Counted from the stretch's first letter, positions 1-6,847 are shown. The stretch: DNA of 13,923 nt from Irpex lacteus (GCA_001986395.2 MQVO02000227.1:1-13923); one strand, 5' to 3'. Notes: generated by a model not told the origin, from the sequence alone. Made by a program: numbers and translations.

Positions 1-15
1 TAAATTCATAAGATC

Positions 16-86
16 AGCTAGTGTCAGAATCGAACTGACATTTAAATATTTTATAATTTTAGTTTTACCTTTAAACTACACTGACA
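16..86 (-). tRNA. tRNA-like sequence, possibly degenerate
   Basis: On the minus strand a T arm with a perfect GTCAG/CTGAC stem and a TTCGATT loop is clear (23-39). It is preceded by a D arm with an AGTT/AACT stem (61-77). The acceptor strands (80-86 and 16-22) pair with two mismatches. The anticodon arm is almost pure A/T and does not form a clean 5-bp stem, so no anticodon can be assigned. It could be a decayed tRNA, a tRNA needing editing, or a chance hairpin pair. Confidence 0.3.
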
Positions 87-249
87 GTACCAAAAAACTA
101 GTTAGAATTCTTTCTCCTCAATTTAAATATCTTTTTATTCTGTAGAAGCAGCTAGCTAAGCCTTCAGTATCACCCTTTCCATTAATAGCTAATTGAAATT
201 AAAGCCTACGGGTAAAGACTATAAGACTAATTTTTTGTTTACGAAGACT

Positions 250-327
250 ATGCGAGTACTAAAGAGTAACTCTATTCTATCAATCGTTAACAGCTACGTT
301 GTTGACTCACCTAAGCCAGTTAACCTA
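250..327 (+). pseudogene. cob: cob (cytochrome b), N-terminal fragment
   Basis: Starting at ATG 250, the translation MRVLKSNSILSIVNSYVVDS followed by PKPVNL is the conserved N-terminus of fungal cytochrome b, the haem-binding membrane core of complex III. Homology stops after about 26 codons. The expected SYLWNFGSLL-type continuation is absent, and the frame runs on as unrelated AT-rich sequence to a stop near 403, ending in a palindrome at 388-425. Upstream sequence in the same frame back to 193 does not look like cob, so 250 is taken as the true start. Leucines are CTA, as in nad5, nad1 and cox3. This is either a first exon followed by an intron whose next exon lies elsewhere, or a truncated copy. 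No other cob exon is seen in the window. Confidence 0.8.
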
Positions 328-387
328 TTTAATAAATTTTTATTTTATGATTTACTGATTCACAAGCAATATCTAGAATATATTGTG

Positions 388-425
388 GGTATTATTAAAA
401 TTTAATTAAATTAAATTTTAATTAG
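388..425. repeat. AT-only palindrome, identical to the core of the 8996-9085 element
   Basis: This 38-nt sequence begins GGTATTATTAAAATTTAATT and ends TTTTAATTAG. It recurs exactly at 9030-9067 inside a larger palindromic element, and in reverse orientation with small changes near 11683 and 12711. It folds on itself almost completely. Here it stands without the CCCCAAAAAACTAG outer arms, just downstream of the cob fragment. Confidence 0.85.
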
Positions 426-874
426 TGAGCATGTACCATCTTTAAAAAATAATAATAATATTAAAGATTATAATAGTAATAACAATAAGAACTATAAATT
501 TATTTAATACTAAAGAGAGAAAATAGTAATTTCAATAATAATGAGTAATTCCATTGTGTAACCTCGCTCCCTCGATCAAAATAAAAGTTTACCCTTATTA
601 TAATTTATTGCATTCGCTCATTAAAATAATAATTTGAACTTTCCAAAGATTACTAATGGGTAAAGTTAAAAGATAAGAGAGATACAAAAGTCTTTGAACT
701 CTCACAATTAAATAATAATGAGTAGTGATAAAGAATAATAAACAATGTGTAAGGCTAAAGATCAAAGAGAGAATTATCTATTAAATAATAAATTTATCGG
801 AGTTAGTTCTATAAATGAGCGGGTGCGAACTCAAGAGAAAAGAAGAAAGAGTTACTATTAATAATAATATCTGC

Positions 875-902
875 ACTAGTTATAATTAATTATCCCGGGA
901 TT
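875..902 (+). repeat. truncated copy of the ACTAG-ended palindromic element
   Basis: ACTAGTTATAATTAATTATC followed by CCGGGATT matches the left interior of the elements at 8798-8855 and 8996-9085. The C/A-rich outer arm and the right half are missing. It runs straight into the dispersed repeat at 903-960, which suggests recombination between the two repeat families. Confidence 0.65.
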
Positions 903-960
903 CTTTAATTAAAATTTAATTTTATTTTAATAAGTTCTTTTCTTTAGTATTCTATCAAAG
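903..960 (+). repeat. 58-nt dispersed repeat, copy 1
   Basis: This matches 6497-6554 over 58 nt with one mismatch by eye. Its core TTTAATTTTATTTTAATAAG (915-934) recurs at 2776-2795, 3117-3135 (last base changed), 6509-6528 and 8254-8273. Several of those copies sit exactly where a coding fragment breaks off. Confidence 0.85.
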
Positions 961-964
961 GTCA

Positions 965-1090
965 ATGTTGAGGGTGTCCCTCAACACTATCTTTTTTATT
1001 TAAGAGAATAGTATTCTCTTTGATCTTTAGCTTTACTCACATCATCTACAAACAAAATCTTTTGTGCCCTTTTTTTTATAAAAAAAAAGG
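965..1090. repeat. cluster of three hairpins
   Basis: A TGTTGAGGG / CCCTCAACA stem with a 3-nt loop lies at about 965-987. An AGAGAATA / TATTCTCT palindrome lies at about 1003-1020. A CC-T8 / A-run-GG hairpin lies at 1068-1090. The last resembles hairpins downstream of tRNA-Pro, nad3 and tRNA-Tyr and may mark transcript processing or ends. That role is inferred. Confidence 0.5.
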
Positions 1091-1101
1091 AGAATAGGGG
1101 T

Positions 1102-1265
1102 CTAACCATTTACCTCATCCTTAGTTAAATTATCTGTACATATTTTTAAACAACCTTCACTAAAATAACCATCACCCTGGCTAACATAATCATAATCCTC
1201 TAAAGGAAATCGAGCAAAGGATGAAAAACTTCGTGTAGTTTTCACTAAAGATATTTTTTTATCAG
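1102..1265 (-). other. unidentified short minus-strand reading frame
   Basis: Read on the minus strand, this gives a mixed-composition peptide of about 50 residues including TRSFSSFARFPLEDYDYV and ending in DNLTKDEVNG plus a TAG stop. The balanced amino-acid use (D, E, Y, G, C, R) is unlike the surrounding AT-rich spacer and suggests the remnant 3' end of a gene. I do not recognise the family. It may belong to a plasmid or intron protein. There is no start codon, and the frame is closed by a stop upstream. Confidence 0.25.
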
Positions 1266-1919
1266 TTTAGATACCTCTTCCTTTTGTATTTTCTGTTAAA
1301 AGAAGAGTACGGTGCACACATCCTGTTGACTCAGAAGCTTGTCTGTCCTTTTTCCCTAATTATGAGATAAATATAATTCTCCTGAAGGGGAGGGAGAATC
1401 CCATAAAATAAAATAAGAGAATAAGATAATAATAAATAATAGAGAATAATAGAGTAGTAAGAGATAACTTCCCCCTTTTTTAAATATAAATATTTTTAGA
1501 ATAAATAAATAAATAATGAAAATGATGATGAAAAATAATTCTTTTATTAATTAATTTAAATTTATTAATAATTATTATTATCTTCTTATTTTATCTAATA
1601 TAATAAGAATAATTTAAACTACGATTATCTCTAATATATTCTCTTATTAAAGAATTTAAAGGGAGTTTAGCGATAAATAATAAATAATCTTTAAATTAAA
1701 GAGTAGTAATAACTTAAAGAAAAGTAAATAAAGATAATGAGTTCTACACAGTGAGCGTGATGCGAACCTCAATAGAGTAAGAATAGTAGTGATTATAGCT
1801 AATATTAATAGTAAATGTGTAAATGTAATCCCTCAAGCTGGGACAATGGTTATGCAGCTTCCACACCCAAATAACTAGTTTTTTGTTAGTTAATTTTAGC
1901 TCTTTATCCTCTAGTAACG
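1266..1919. other. spacer or intron-like AT-rich sequence
   Basis: No gene is recognised. The stretch is rich in AATAAT and GAGAATA runs. Its right edge (around 1919) directly precedes a nad5 exon at a G, which would suit the 3' end of a group I intron. I could not find conserved R and S core strings, so this remains inference. Confidence 0.4.
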
Positions 1920-2240
1920 CATGCATTTTTCAAAGCCCTTCTCTTTCTAGCTGCTGGTCAATAAACACTAAGTGGACAATGGGTATTCTGGCTAGGTACA
2001 CTAAGTGCAGGTCTAACAGCTTTTTACTCATTCCGTCTACTACTCCTTGTCTTCTTTAGTACACCTTCAGCTACTCCTTGTCTTCTTTAGTACACCTTCA
2101 GCTACTCGATCAAATTATGAACATACTCATGATGCACCCAGGGTATTCCTATGTTTATTCTATCAATTCTGTCTTTTACTGCAGGTTATCTAGTAAGTTA
2201 TATCTTTACAGGTCTAGGGAGTGATTATCTAGGAGGGAGG
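1920..2240 (+). pseudogene. nad5: nad5 (NADH dehydrogenase subunit 5), broken internal fragment
   Basis: The fragment starts with HAFFKALLFLAAG (1920-1958), the conserved antiporter-like core of ND5, a proton-pumping membrane subunit of complex I. After a stop (TAA 1962-1964) it resumes in the same frame at LSGQWVFWLGTLSAGLTAFY (from 1968). That segment normally lies roughly 100 residues further on, so an internal stretch is missing. A perfect 31-bp tandem duplication (2040-2070 and 2071-2101) then shifts the frame. One T appears to be missing at 2140/2141, between DAP and GIPMFILSIL. The match ends in YIFTGLGSDYLGG. Codons are CTA-rich. With a deletion, a duplication, an indel and a stop this copy cannot be functional as it stands. 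A complete nad5 would have to lie elsewhere. Confidence 0.88.
2040..2101 (+). repeat. 31-bp perfect tandem duplication inside nad5
   Basis: The unit CTACTCCTTGTCTTCTTTAG plus TACACCTTCAG occurs twice with no spacer and is followed by a third partial CTACT. Since 31 is not a multiple of three, it shifts the nad5 frame. CTACT at both unit edges suggests slippage or micro-homology repair. Confidence 0.95.
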
Positions 2241-2270
2241 GTAAAATTAAATTATTAGAATTTTAAATAA

Positions 2271-2465
2271 AAAGATTCTAATAGTAATAATATAAATAAT
2301 GTTGATAAACAAAGACAGTTGGAGGTTGAAAAATCTGAAGGTAAATTTAGCAAAGTAGCTAGAAAAGTTAAAGATAATGGAATCAATTTAGTATTTAAAG
2401 ATAGTTTCTTATTACTTCCAATGTCTCTTAGAAAACTTTGTAAATCATTCTCTATTCCTAAATAA
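2271..2465 (+). pseudogene. dpo: type B DNA polymerase fragment (mitochondrial-plasmid dpo)
   Basis: One open frame to TAA 2463-2465 ends with FKDSFLLLPMSLRKLCKSFS. This motif (KDS-LLLP-SLRKL-KSF) is typical of the 3'-5' exonuclease region of protein-primed family B DNA polymerases from fungal linear mitochondrial plasmids. The preceding stretch is lysine- and asparagine-rich. There is no start, and the polymerase palm motifs do not follow, so it is an isolated internal piece. It begins 30 nt after the nad5 fragment. In the family this segment follows the Exo I region, which is where the other dpo piece (6937-8253) stops. The two may therefore derive from one gene split by rearrangement. That link is inference. 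Confidence 0.72.
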
Positions 2466-2795
2466 ACAAAAGGCGGGGACAACTACTTTATTTAACTAAA
2501 GAAAGAAAAAGAATAAATAAGAATATAAATATTTATTGAATTCGCACACTCCTACAATTAATAATTTTAACTCCGACAATGTGGGGGATGAGTAAGATTA
2601 AAGAAATAAAAAGGGAGCTAAGAAAGAATCTAATTTATTTTACTACTTTTATTTAAAAATAAAATATTAACTAATTTAAATAGTTATTTATCTTCAGATG
2701 AGAGGAGGGAATTATAATTAATTCTAACTAAAACTTAAGAAGATATTTAATAAATAAATTACACAGGAGATTTTATTTAATTTTATTTTAATAAG
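2466..2795. other. AT-rich spacer ending in a dispersed repeat
   Basis: No gene is recognised. The last 20 nt (2776-2795) are the TTTAATTTTATTTTAATAAG repeat, and the GIY-YIG remnant starts on the very next base. Confidence 0.5.
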
Positions 2796-3070
2796 TTAAT
2801 AGAAAGAGAACAATATTATATAGACCTTTTAAAGCCAGAGTATAATATTTTACAAGTAGCGGGTTCACTTTTTGGTTATAAACATACTCTTGAATCTATG
2901 GAGAAAATTAGAGAAATAGCTATTAATCGTTAAGATGAAACCAAAGCTAAATTAAGAGAGGCAGCATTCGGTAAAACATATAAACATACAGAAGAAACTA
3001 AGATTAAATTGAGAGATGCTGTTTAGGGAAGAAACATAGTTAAGAAACTAAAGCTAAATTAAGAGTAATA
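2796..3070 (+). pseudogene. GIY-YIG homing endonuclease, C-terminal remnant
   Basis: The frame from 2796 begins LIEREQYYIDLLKPEYNILQ and continues VAGSLFGYKHTLESMEKIRE. This is the conserved glutamate-containing segment after the GIY-YIG motif, followed by NUMOD3-type DNA-binding repeats (GYKHT, GKTYKHTEET). The N-terminal GIY and YIG strands are absent. The frame is broken by TAA after AINR, by TAG, and by a frameshift in the last repeat. Such enzymes spread their host group I introns. This one sits just upstream of the truncated nad1 exon, so it is probably the decayed ORF of the intron whose 3' end is at 3170. Its left edge coincides exactly with a dispersed 20-nt repeat. Confidence 0.78.
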
Positions 3071-3116
3071 CAATATTTATTTTATTAAAAAAATAAAAAG
3101 AATACTTTAATTAAAA

Positions 3117-3135
3117 TTTAATTTTATTTTAATAA
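3117..3135 (+). repeat. dispersed AT repeat inside the putative nad1 intron
   Basis: This is a copy of TTTAATTTTATTTTAATAAG with the final G changed. It lies between the endonuclease remnant and the nad1 exon. Confidence 0.6.
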
Positions 3136-3170
3136 AAAAAAATATAAAAAAAGGGACCTTAATGTAATAG

Positions 3171-4368
3171 TCGCTGACGCTCTTAAGCTTATCGTTAAGG
3201 AAACAGTTGTACCATCTAATGCTAATGCCTTTATCTACTATCTAGCTCCATCTATTGTAATGACCTTTGCACTACTAGGAAGGGCTGTTATTCCATTTGG
3301 ACCTGGAGCAGTAGTAGCTGACATCGAACTAGGTGTACTATATAGCCTAGCCATTTCATCTATGGGTGTATATGGTGTTCTACTCGCAGGTTGGTCTGCG
3401 AATGAAAAGTATGCCTTCTTTGGTGGTATGCGTTCAACTGCTCAAATGATCTCATATTAACTAGTGCTAGGCTCTGCTGTACTAGCTGTACTAATCAAGG
3501 GTGGTTCACTTAACATAATGACACTTGTTGAAGCACAAATGCCTATGTGGTTTGTTGTACCTCTACTACCTATGTTTGTACTCTTTATCATTAGTGTACT
3601 AGCGGAAACTAATCGTACACCCTATGACCTACCAGAAGCTGAAAGTGAACTAGTAGCTGGATTTATGACTGAACATAGCGCTATGCCATTCGTTCTTTTC
3701 TTTCTGGGTGAGTAGTAATGCTCTATCGTCTTATATACGAAATACAGTTAAAATTAATAAATTAGACTCTGCCTGGTTAACAGGTTCAACGACCAATTAA
3801 CATATGTTCTTAACCTCTTTATTTGCCATAGAAATGTAAAAGGGTAGACAAAGATATGGTCTAGCTTATAGCAAAGGCTATAAATAAACACTTTAATCAT
3901 TTAGCGATTGTTCTATTGTACTAATGAGTGCTCTATCTGCTACTCTATTCCTAGGTGGTAGCGGTTTCCCTCTACTAGTTGTCAATACTACACCTATTTC
4001 TATTTCTGCACTAGTACTAGCTATCAAGACATGTATGGGTTGCTTTGCCTTTGTATGGTTCCGTGCTACACTACCACGTCTACGGTGTCTAGCCGTATAA
4101 CCCTATTGATCTTTATGCGTGTACAGGCCCATATGCCTATCATGCAACTATTAAGGTTAATGCCTTATTAGTCAAACGATTGCTATTTCTACGATGTCAC
4201 TTTATATATCATGCAGTCTGTCTATGTTGAAAGGCTTTATATTCTATACTAGTTAATAGAATAGTTGACCAACTTATTACTTTCTGTTGGACAGGTATGC
4301 TACCACCAGCTATTGCACTTGTACTAGTTGTACCTAGTATTCTAATTGCATTTAATATTATGCCTTAG
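3171..4368 (+). CDS. nad1: nad1 (NADH dehydrogenase subunit 1), lacking exon 1, with two small introns
   Basis: Three exons (3171-3713, 3907-4086, 4265-4368) encode the C-terminal 275 codons or so of ND1, the quinone-site membrane subunit of complex I. Exon 1 here starts inside the usual QPFADALKLI motif, so roughly the first 60 residues (including ERK-type loop residues) are missing and not found upstream in the window. The base before 3171 is G, as expected for the end of a group I intron. Recognisable parts are [18 protein letters not shown], the quinone-loop signature [35 protein letters not shown] across intron A, and [17 protein letters not shown] across intron B. The stop is TAG 4366-4368. 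One in-frame TAA (3458-3460) stands where Glu is expected (ISY-E-LVLGSAV), consistent with a GAA to TAA change. No TTA leucine codon occurs in the first exon. Confidence 0.92.
3714..3906 (+). other. group I intron A in nad1 (193 nt, no ORF)
   Basis: It interrupts the Tyr codon of FLGEYCS: the 5' exon ends in T (3713), the intron ends in G (3906), and joining restores TAT. The group I core strings are visible: R GTTCAACGACC (3784-3794) and S AAGATATGGTCT (3851-3862). GACCA and TGGTC pair perfectly as P7, a compensated version of the more common GACTA/TAGTC. A P1 of exon GAGT (3710-3713) with GCTC (3720-3723) gives the expected U-G wobble at the splice site. At under 200 nt it is unusually small for a fungal mitochondrial group I intron. 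Confidence 0.85.
4087..4264 (+). other. probable group I intron B in nad1 (178 nt, no ORF)
   Basis: It splits the Phe codon of RFDQL: the 5' exon ends in T (4086), the intron ends in G (4264), and joining gives TTT in frame. A strong P1 is present: exon TACGGT (4081-4086) pairs with GCCGTA (4092-4097), closing with U-G at the splice site and a 5-nt loop. I could not find convincing R and S strings, so the core is either divergent or degenerate. Confidence 0.65.
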
Positions 4369-4498
4369 ACCCCTTTACTATGTGTATAATTTATGTGTCT
4401 AATACTATGTGTAAAATAATAGAGCATGTATACTATCTAATCAATACTAATTTACGTTAAAAGATCTATGTTATAAGATATACGTAAAAATATATAAC
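4369..4498. other. short spacer between nad1 and tRNA-Pro
   Basis: AT-rich sequence with repeated ATGTGTA/ACTATGTGTA strings. No gene is seen. Confidence 0.5.
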
Positions 4499-4572
4499 CA
4501 GGTGGTAGACTAGTTGTCTAAGTTACCCGTTTTGGGTATGGGAGATCGTTGGTTCGAGTCCAACCTACCTGA
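4499..4572 (+). tRNA. trnP: tRNA-Pro (anticodon TGG)
   Basis: A full cloverleaf is readable. The acceptor CAGGTGG/CTACCTG has one G-T pair, and the D stem is GACT/AGTT. The anticodon stem CCCGT/ATGGG carries loop TTTGGGT with anticodon TGG at 4533-4535. The T arm is GTTGG-TTCGAGT-CCAAC, with discriminator A at 4572. It lies between nad1 and cox3 and may punctuate their transcript. Confidence 0.92.
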
Positions 4573-4575
4573 CAT

Positions 4576-4652
4576 CCATTAAACTCCCTTTTTTTATTAA
4601 AATAAAAAAAGGTATCTAAACACTCTATCCTGTCAAAAAAAAAGTTTAATGG
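4576..4652. repeat. nested hairpin downstream of tRNA-Pro
   Basis: An outer perfect 10-bp stem CCATTAAACT / AGTTTAATGG (4576-4585 with 4643-4652) encloses a CC-T7 / A7-GG hairpin (4587-4612). It lies between tRNA-Pro and cox3, where a processing or stability element would be plausible. Function is inferred. Confidence 0.7.
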
Positions 4653-4772
4653 GTCGATGCTTATTTTAATAACAACTAAAACTAAAATACTGCATTAACA
4701 GACACACATGTAACAACATATAGTAAAGGGCTTCTAATTCTTTACTCTAAGGAGATTAAACACAAACCGAAC

Positions 4773-5930
4773 ATGGCACTATTGCTTAACGGTCTTAACC
4801 AATCAAAGACGATTCTAGGTCTACGTCCAGCCTATCAATCACACCCTCACCATTTAACACTTAAAAGCCCTTGGCCTATTTTAACATCAGGGTCAATTCT
4901 AGTGATGCTATCAAGCGCAGCTATGTACTTTAACTCATTTGATGGGGCTGGTCTACTACTTGTTATTGGGCTACTAAGCACATCAACTGCTATGGCTCTA
5001 TGGTGGGCTGACTGTATCATGGAAGGTACATACCTTGGTCACCATACTAAGATTGTACAACACAGCCTATCACTTGGTGTTAGCCTATTCGTTGTTACAG
5101 AAGCTTGCTTCTTCCTATCAAGCTTTTGGGCTTATTTCCATTCAAGTCTAGCACATACAGTTGAACTAGGGTCACAATGGCGCCAGCAGGTGTAACAGCA
5201 CTATCACCAATGGCAGTACCTCTAATGAATACACTACTACTAATTAGCTCAGGTGCTACTGTAACATATGGTCACCATGCTATGTTCCGGTCAGACCGTT
5301 CAGCTGCTCTAATTGGTTTATTCCTAACAGTTGTACTAGCTATTATCTTTACAGCTCTACAAGGACTTGAATATGACGTAGCTGGATTCTCTATGGCAGA
5401 CGGTGCTTATGGTAGCTGTTTATTCTTTGCAACAGGGTAAACCTTTATGCTCTTTAACTAAATCTATTTTGTTAAGATCTTAACTGATAAAACAAAGCTT
5501 TATTTTTATTTAAATAAATAGAGGCACAACGACTATACATTACATTTAGATAATATAGTCTTAATTGTATTAAAAAATATTGATAATATAAGGCTAGTAA
5601 TAGTTTGTCCATGGTTTCCATGTACTAGTTGGTACAATTGCACTAGCTGTAGGTCTAGTACGTCTCTACTACTACCACTTTACATCTACTCACCACATTG
5701 GGCTAAAAGCTTTATCCTTTACTGGCACTACTTAGCCTACACTAATCAATTCTATGCAAAGATACTATTTGCAACGGCTATCTATATTTATACCGTCTAA
5801 CTACTGCTAAGCATTAAGGCACAGTCTTGATCATATTAAAAACATATGTAATCAACTTATTCAATCATTCGTTGTGGACGTAGTATGGCTATCCCTTTAC
5901 CTATCTATCTATTGGTGGAGAGCTGCTTAA
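4773..5930 (+). CDS. cox3: cox3 (cytochrome c oxidase subunit III), with two small introns and two frameshifts
   Basis: Exons 4773-5438, 5608-5729 and 5872-5930 encode a 282-residue COX3 once two missing bases are allowed for. COX3 is a core membrane subunit of complex IV. Landmarks are [75 protein letters not shown], then [10 protein letters not shown] across intron C and [19 protein letters not shown] across intron D. The stop is TAA 5928-5930. One C is missing at about 5180 (expected GSQWPPAGV) and one T at about 5711 (expected KAFILYWH), each shifting the frame. Leucine is mainly CTA/CTT. The gene follows tRNA-Pro and a hairpin. All parts of the protein are present, so decay, if real, is recent. 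Confidence 0.94.
5439..5607 (+). other. group I intron C in cox3 (169 nt, no ORF)
   Basis: It lies in the Phe codon of ATG-F-HGFH: the 5' exon ends in T (5438), the intron ends in G (5607), and joining gives TTC. The core strings CACAACGACTATA (5525-5537) and AGATAATATAGTC (5548-5560) give a perfect 7-bp P7 (GACTATA/TATAGTC). Only 16 nt separate the two P7 strands, which leaves little room for the usual P3 3' strand plus P8, so the fold must be strongly reduced. No convincing P1 was found. Confidence 0.75.
5730..5871 (+). other. probable group I intron-derived insert D in cox3 (142 nt)
   Basis: It lies in the Phe codon of YWH-F-VDVVW: the 5' exon ends in T (5729), the insert ends in G (5871), and joining gives TTT. 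The boundaries fit the group I rule and match the other three inserts. A weak ACGG/CCGT pairing around 5775-5802 is the only core-like trace. At 142 nt it is smaller than any group I ribozyme I would expect to self-splice. Confidence 0.55.
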
Positions 5931-5979
5931 TACTATACTTATACTTTCACTAGACCCCGTAGACTAATCTATACTAAAT

Positions 5980-6073
5980 TATACTCTCTAAGACTAGTTA
6001 TAGTATATATAACCTTTTGTATTCTAAATCTATACTTTATAAGACTAGTAATAGTATATACAACCTTTTGTAC
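5980..6073 (+). repeat. imperfect direct repeat, 43-nt units, 51-nt period
   Basis: Units at 5980-6022 and 6031-6073 share AAGACTAGT-ATAGTATATA followed by AACCTTTTGTA, with a few substitutions. They lie between cox3 and tRNA-Asp. Confidence 0.8.
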
Positions 6074-6164
6074 CCTTAACCAAGGATTGATAGTGTGTTA
6101 GTATTCTAGTGTGCTAGTAAGACGTCAATAGGTTCACTAACTCTTTAATAAGCTTCACAATGAA

Positions 6165-6200
6165 GCGGTTGTAATATAATATATAATGTGCTTGTCTTTC
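6165..6200 (+). pseudogene. degenerate partial copy of tRNA-Asp
   Basis: GCGGTTGTA at 6165 and a downstream TGC-TTGTC resemble the 5' acceptor, D-arm 3' strand and anticodon loop of the intact tRNA-Asp 110 nt further on, with the same AAGCGGTTGTA lead-in. There is no matching 3' half. Confidence 0.45.
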
Positions 6201-6276
6201 TACCTATAGTTTATTAGTAAGATAGTATTAATTTTAAACGACATCTAATAAGGTTAAAAATAAGGTTAAGAATAAA

Positions 6277-6348
6277 GCGGTTGTAGCATATGGGTAATGC
6301 ACCGCCTTGTCAAGGGGGAAGATGTGGGATCGTAGCCCATCAATCGCG
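6277..6348 (+). tRNA. trnD: tRNA-Asp (anticodon GTC)
   Basis: The acceptor GCGGTTG/CAATCGC has one G-T pair and the D stem is GCAT/ATGC. The anticodon loop TTGTCAA has GTC at 6309-6311, on a stem CCGCC/GGGGG with one G-G mismatch. The T stem is GTGGG/CCCAT with loop ATCGTAG, and the discriminator is G. The mismatch and the unusual T loop (ATCGTAG rather than TTCGANN) suggest some drift. Confidence 0.82.
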
Positions 6349-6496
6349 TATCGTTGATTAACTATCCACTTATAAGATATCACTATACTAGCCTATAGCT
6401 ATCTATGTACTAAACGGAAGGCTGATGCACTTTTTAAAGCATTGTTAAACAATAAAAGCTCTTTAAGCTAGATAAATTAAAACATTCTTTTTTAGG

Positions 6497-6554
6497 CTTT
6501 AATTAAAATTTAATTTTATTTTAATAAGTTCTTTTCTTTAGTATTTTATCAAAG
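6497..6554 (+). repeat. 58-nt dispersed repeat, copy 2
   Basis: This is nearly identical to 903-960 (one T/C difference by eye) and contains the TTTAATTTTATTTTAATAAG core at 6509-6528. Confidence 0.88.
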
Positions 6555-6679
6555 TGTGTTTGCCTGCTACGCTAGCCGATATTGCCCATATAGCTAAATT
6601 AAGAAGAGCATGAATTTTAATAACTCGTTTATATATTGCTATTTATAGAGGCTTTTTTACTATCACTACCTGAGTTTCT

Positions 6680-6847
6680 TTAAATTTTTACAGCAATCAA
6701 TGGATTAATAGAATCCCTCAAAAGTTGAATTGTATGATTATTTAGTGAAGATGGATGTTTAATTTTCCATATTTTCACCTTCGGTATGTTTATTAAGAGA
6801 GATTCTCTATAAATAGTTTCATGGTTTACGACCGATGGAATCCCGGT
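6680..6847 (-). other. unidentified minus-strand reading frame (55 codons)
   Basis: The minus-strand translation includes GIPSVVNHETIYRESLLINI and HPSSLNNHTIQLLRDSINPL, ending in IAVKI and TAA at 6680-6682. The composition is balanced and protein-like, and it stands out from the spacer. It has no ATG start and is closed by a stop on the 5' side. Plasmid RNA polymerase or an intron-protein remnant are possibilities, but I do not recognise it. Confidence 0.3.

Larger units (their letters stand above)
328..1101. other. AT-rich spacer with palindromes, no gene recognised
   Basis: This stretch is dominated by short AATAAT-type runs and inverted repeats. It contains the 388-425 palindrome and a truncated palindromic element at 875-902. 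It also holds one copy of a 58-nt dispersed repeat (903-960), a GC-richer hairpin at about 965-987 and a palindrome at about 1003-1020. A T-run/A-run hairpin lies at 1068-1090. I see no conserved coding or rRNA motif. Confidence 0.6.
5931..6276. other. spacer with direct repeats and a tRNA-Asp relic
   Basis: It contains two imperfect 43-nt direct repeats (5980-6022 and 6031-6073) and a partial second copy of tRNA-Asp (about 6165-6200). No protein-coding signal was recognised. Confidence 0.6.

Noticed and set aside
328..403. Continuation of the cob frame (FNKFLFYDLLIHKQYLEYIV) as protein
   Set aside because: It does not match cytochrome b, switches to TTA/AT-rich composition and ends in a palindrome; no known family recognised.
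1744..1926. Minus-strand frame left of nad5
   Set aside because: Low-information peptide overlapping the nad5 exon start; no recognisable motif.
2255..2482. Open minus-strand frame over the dpo fragment
   Set aside because: The + strand carries the family B polymerase motif; the minus peptide is its complement.
3714..5871. Translational bypassing elements (byps) instead of introns
   Set aside because: The inserts are several times longer than known byps, and two contain group I core strings with a paired P7.
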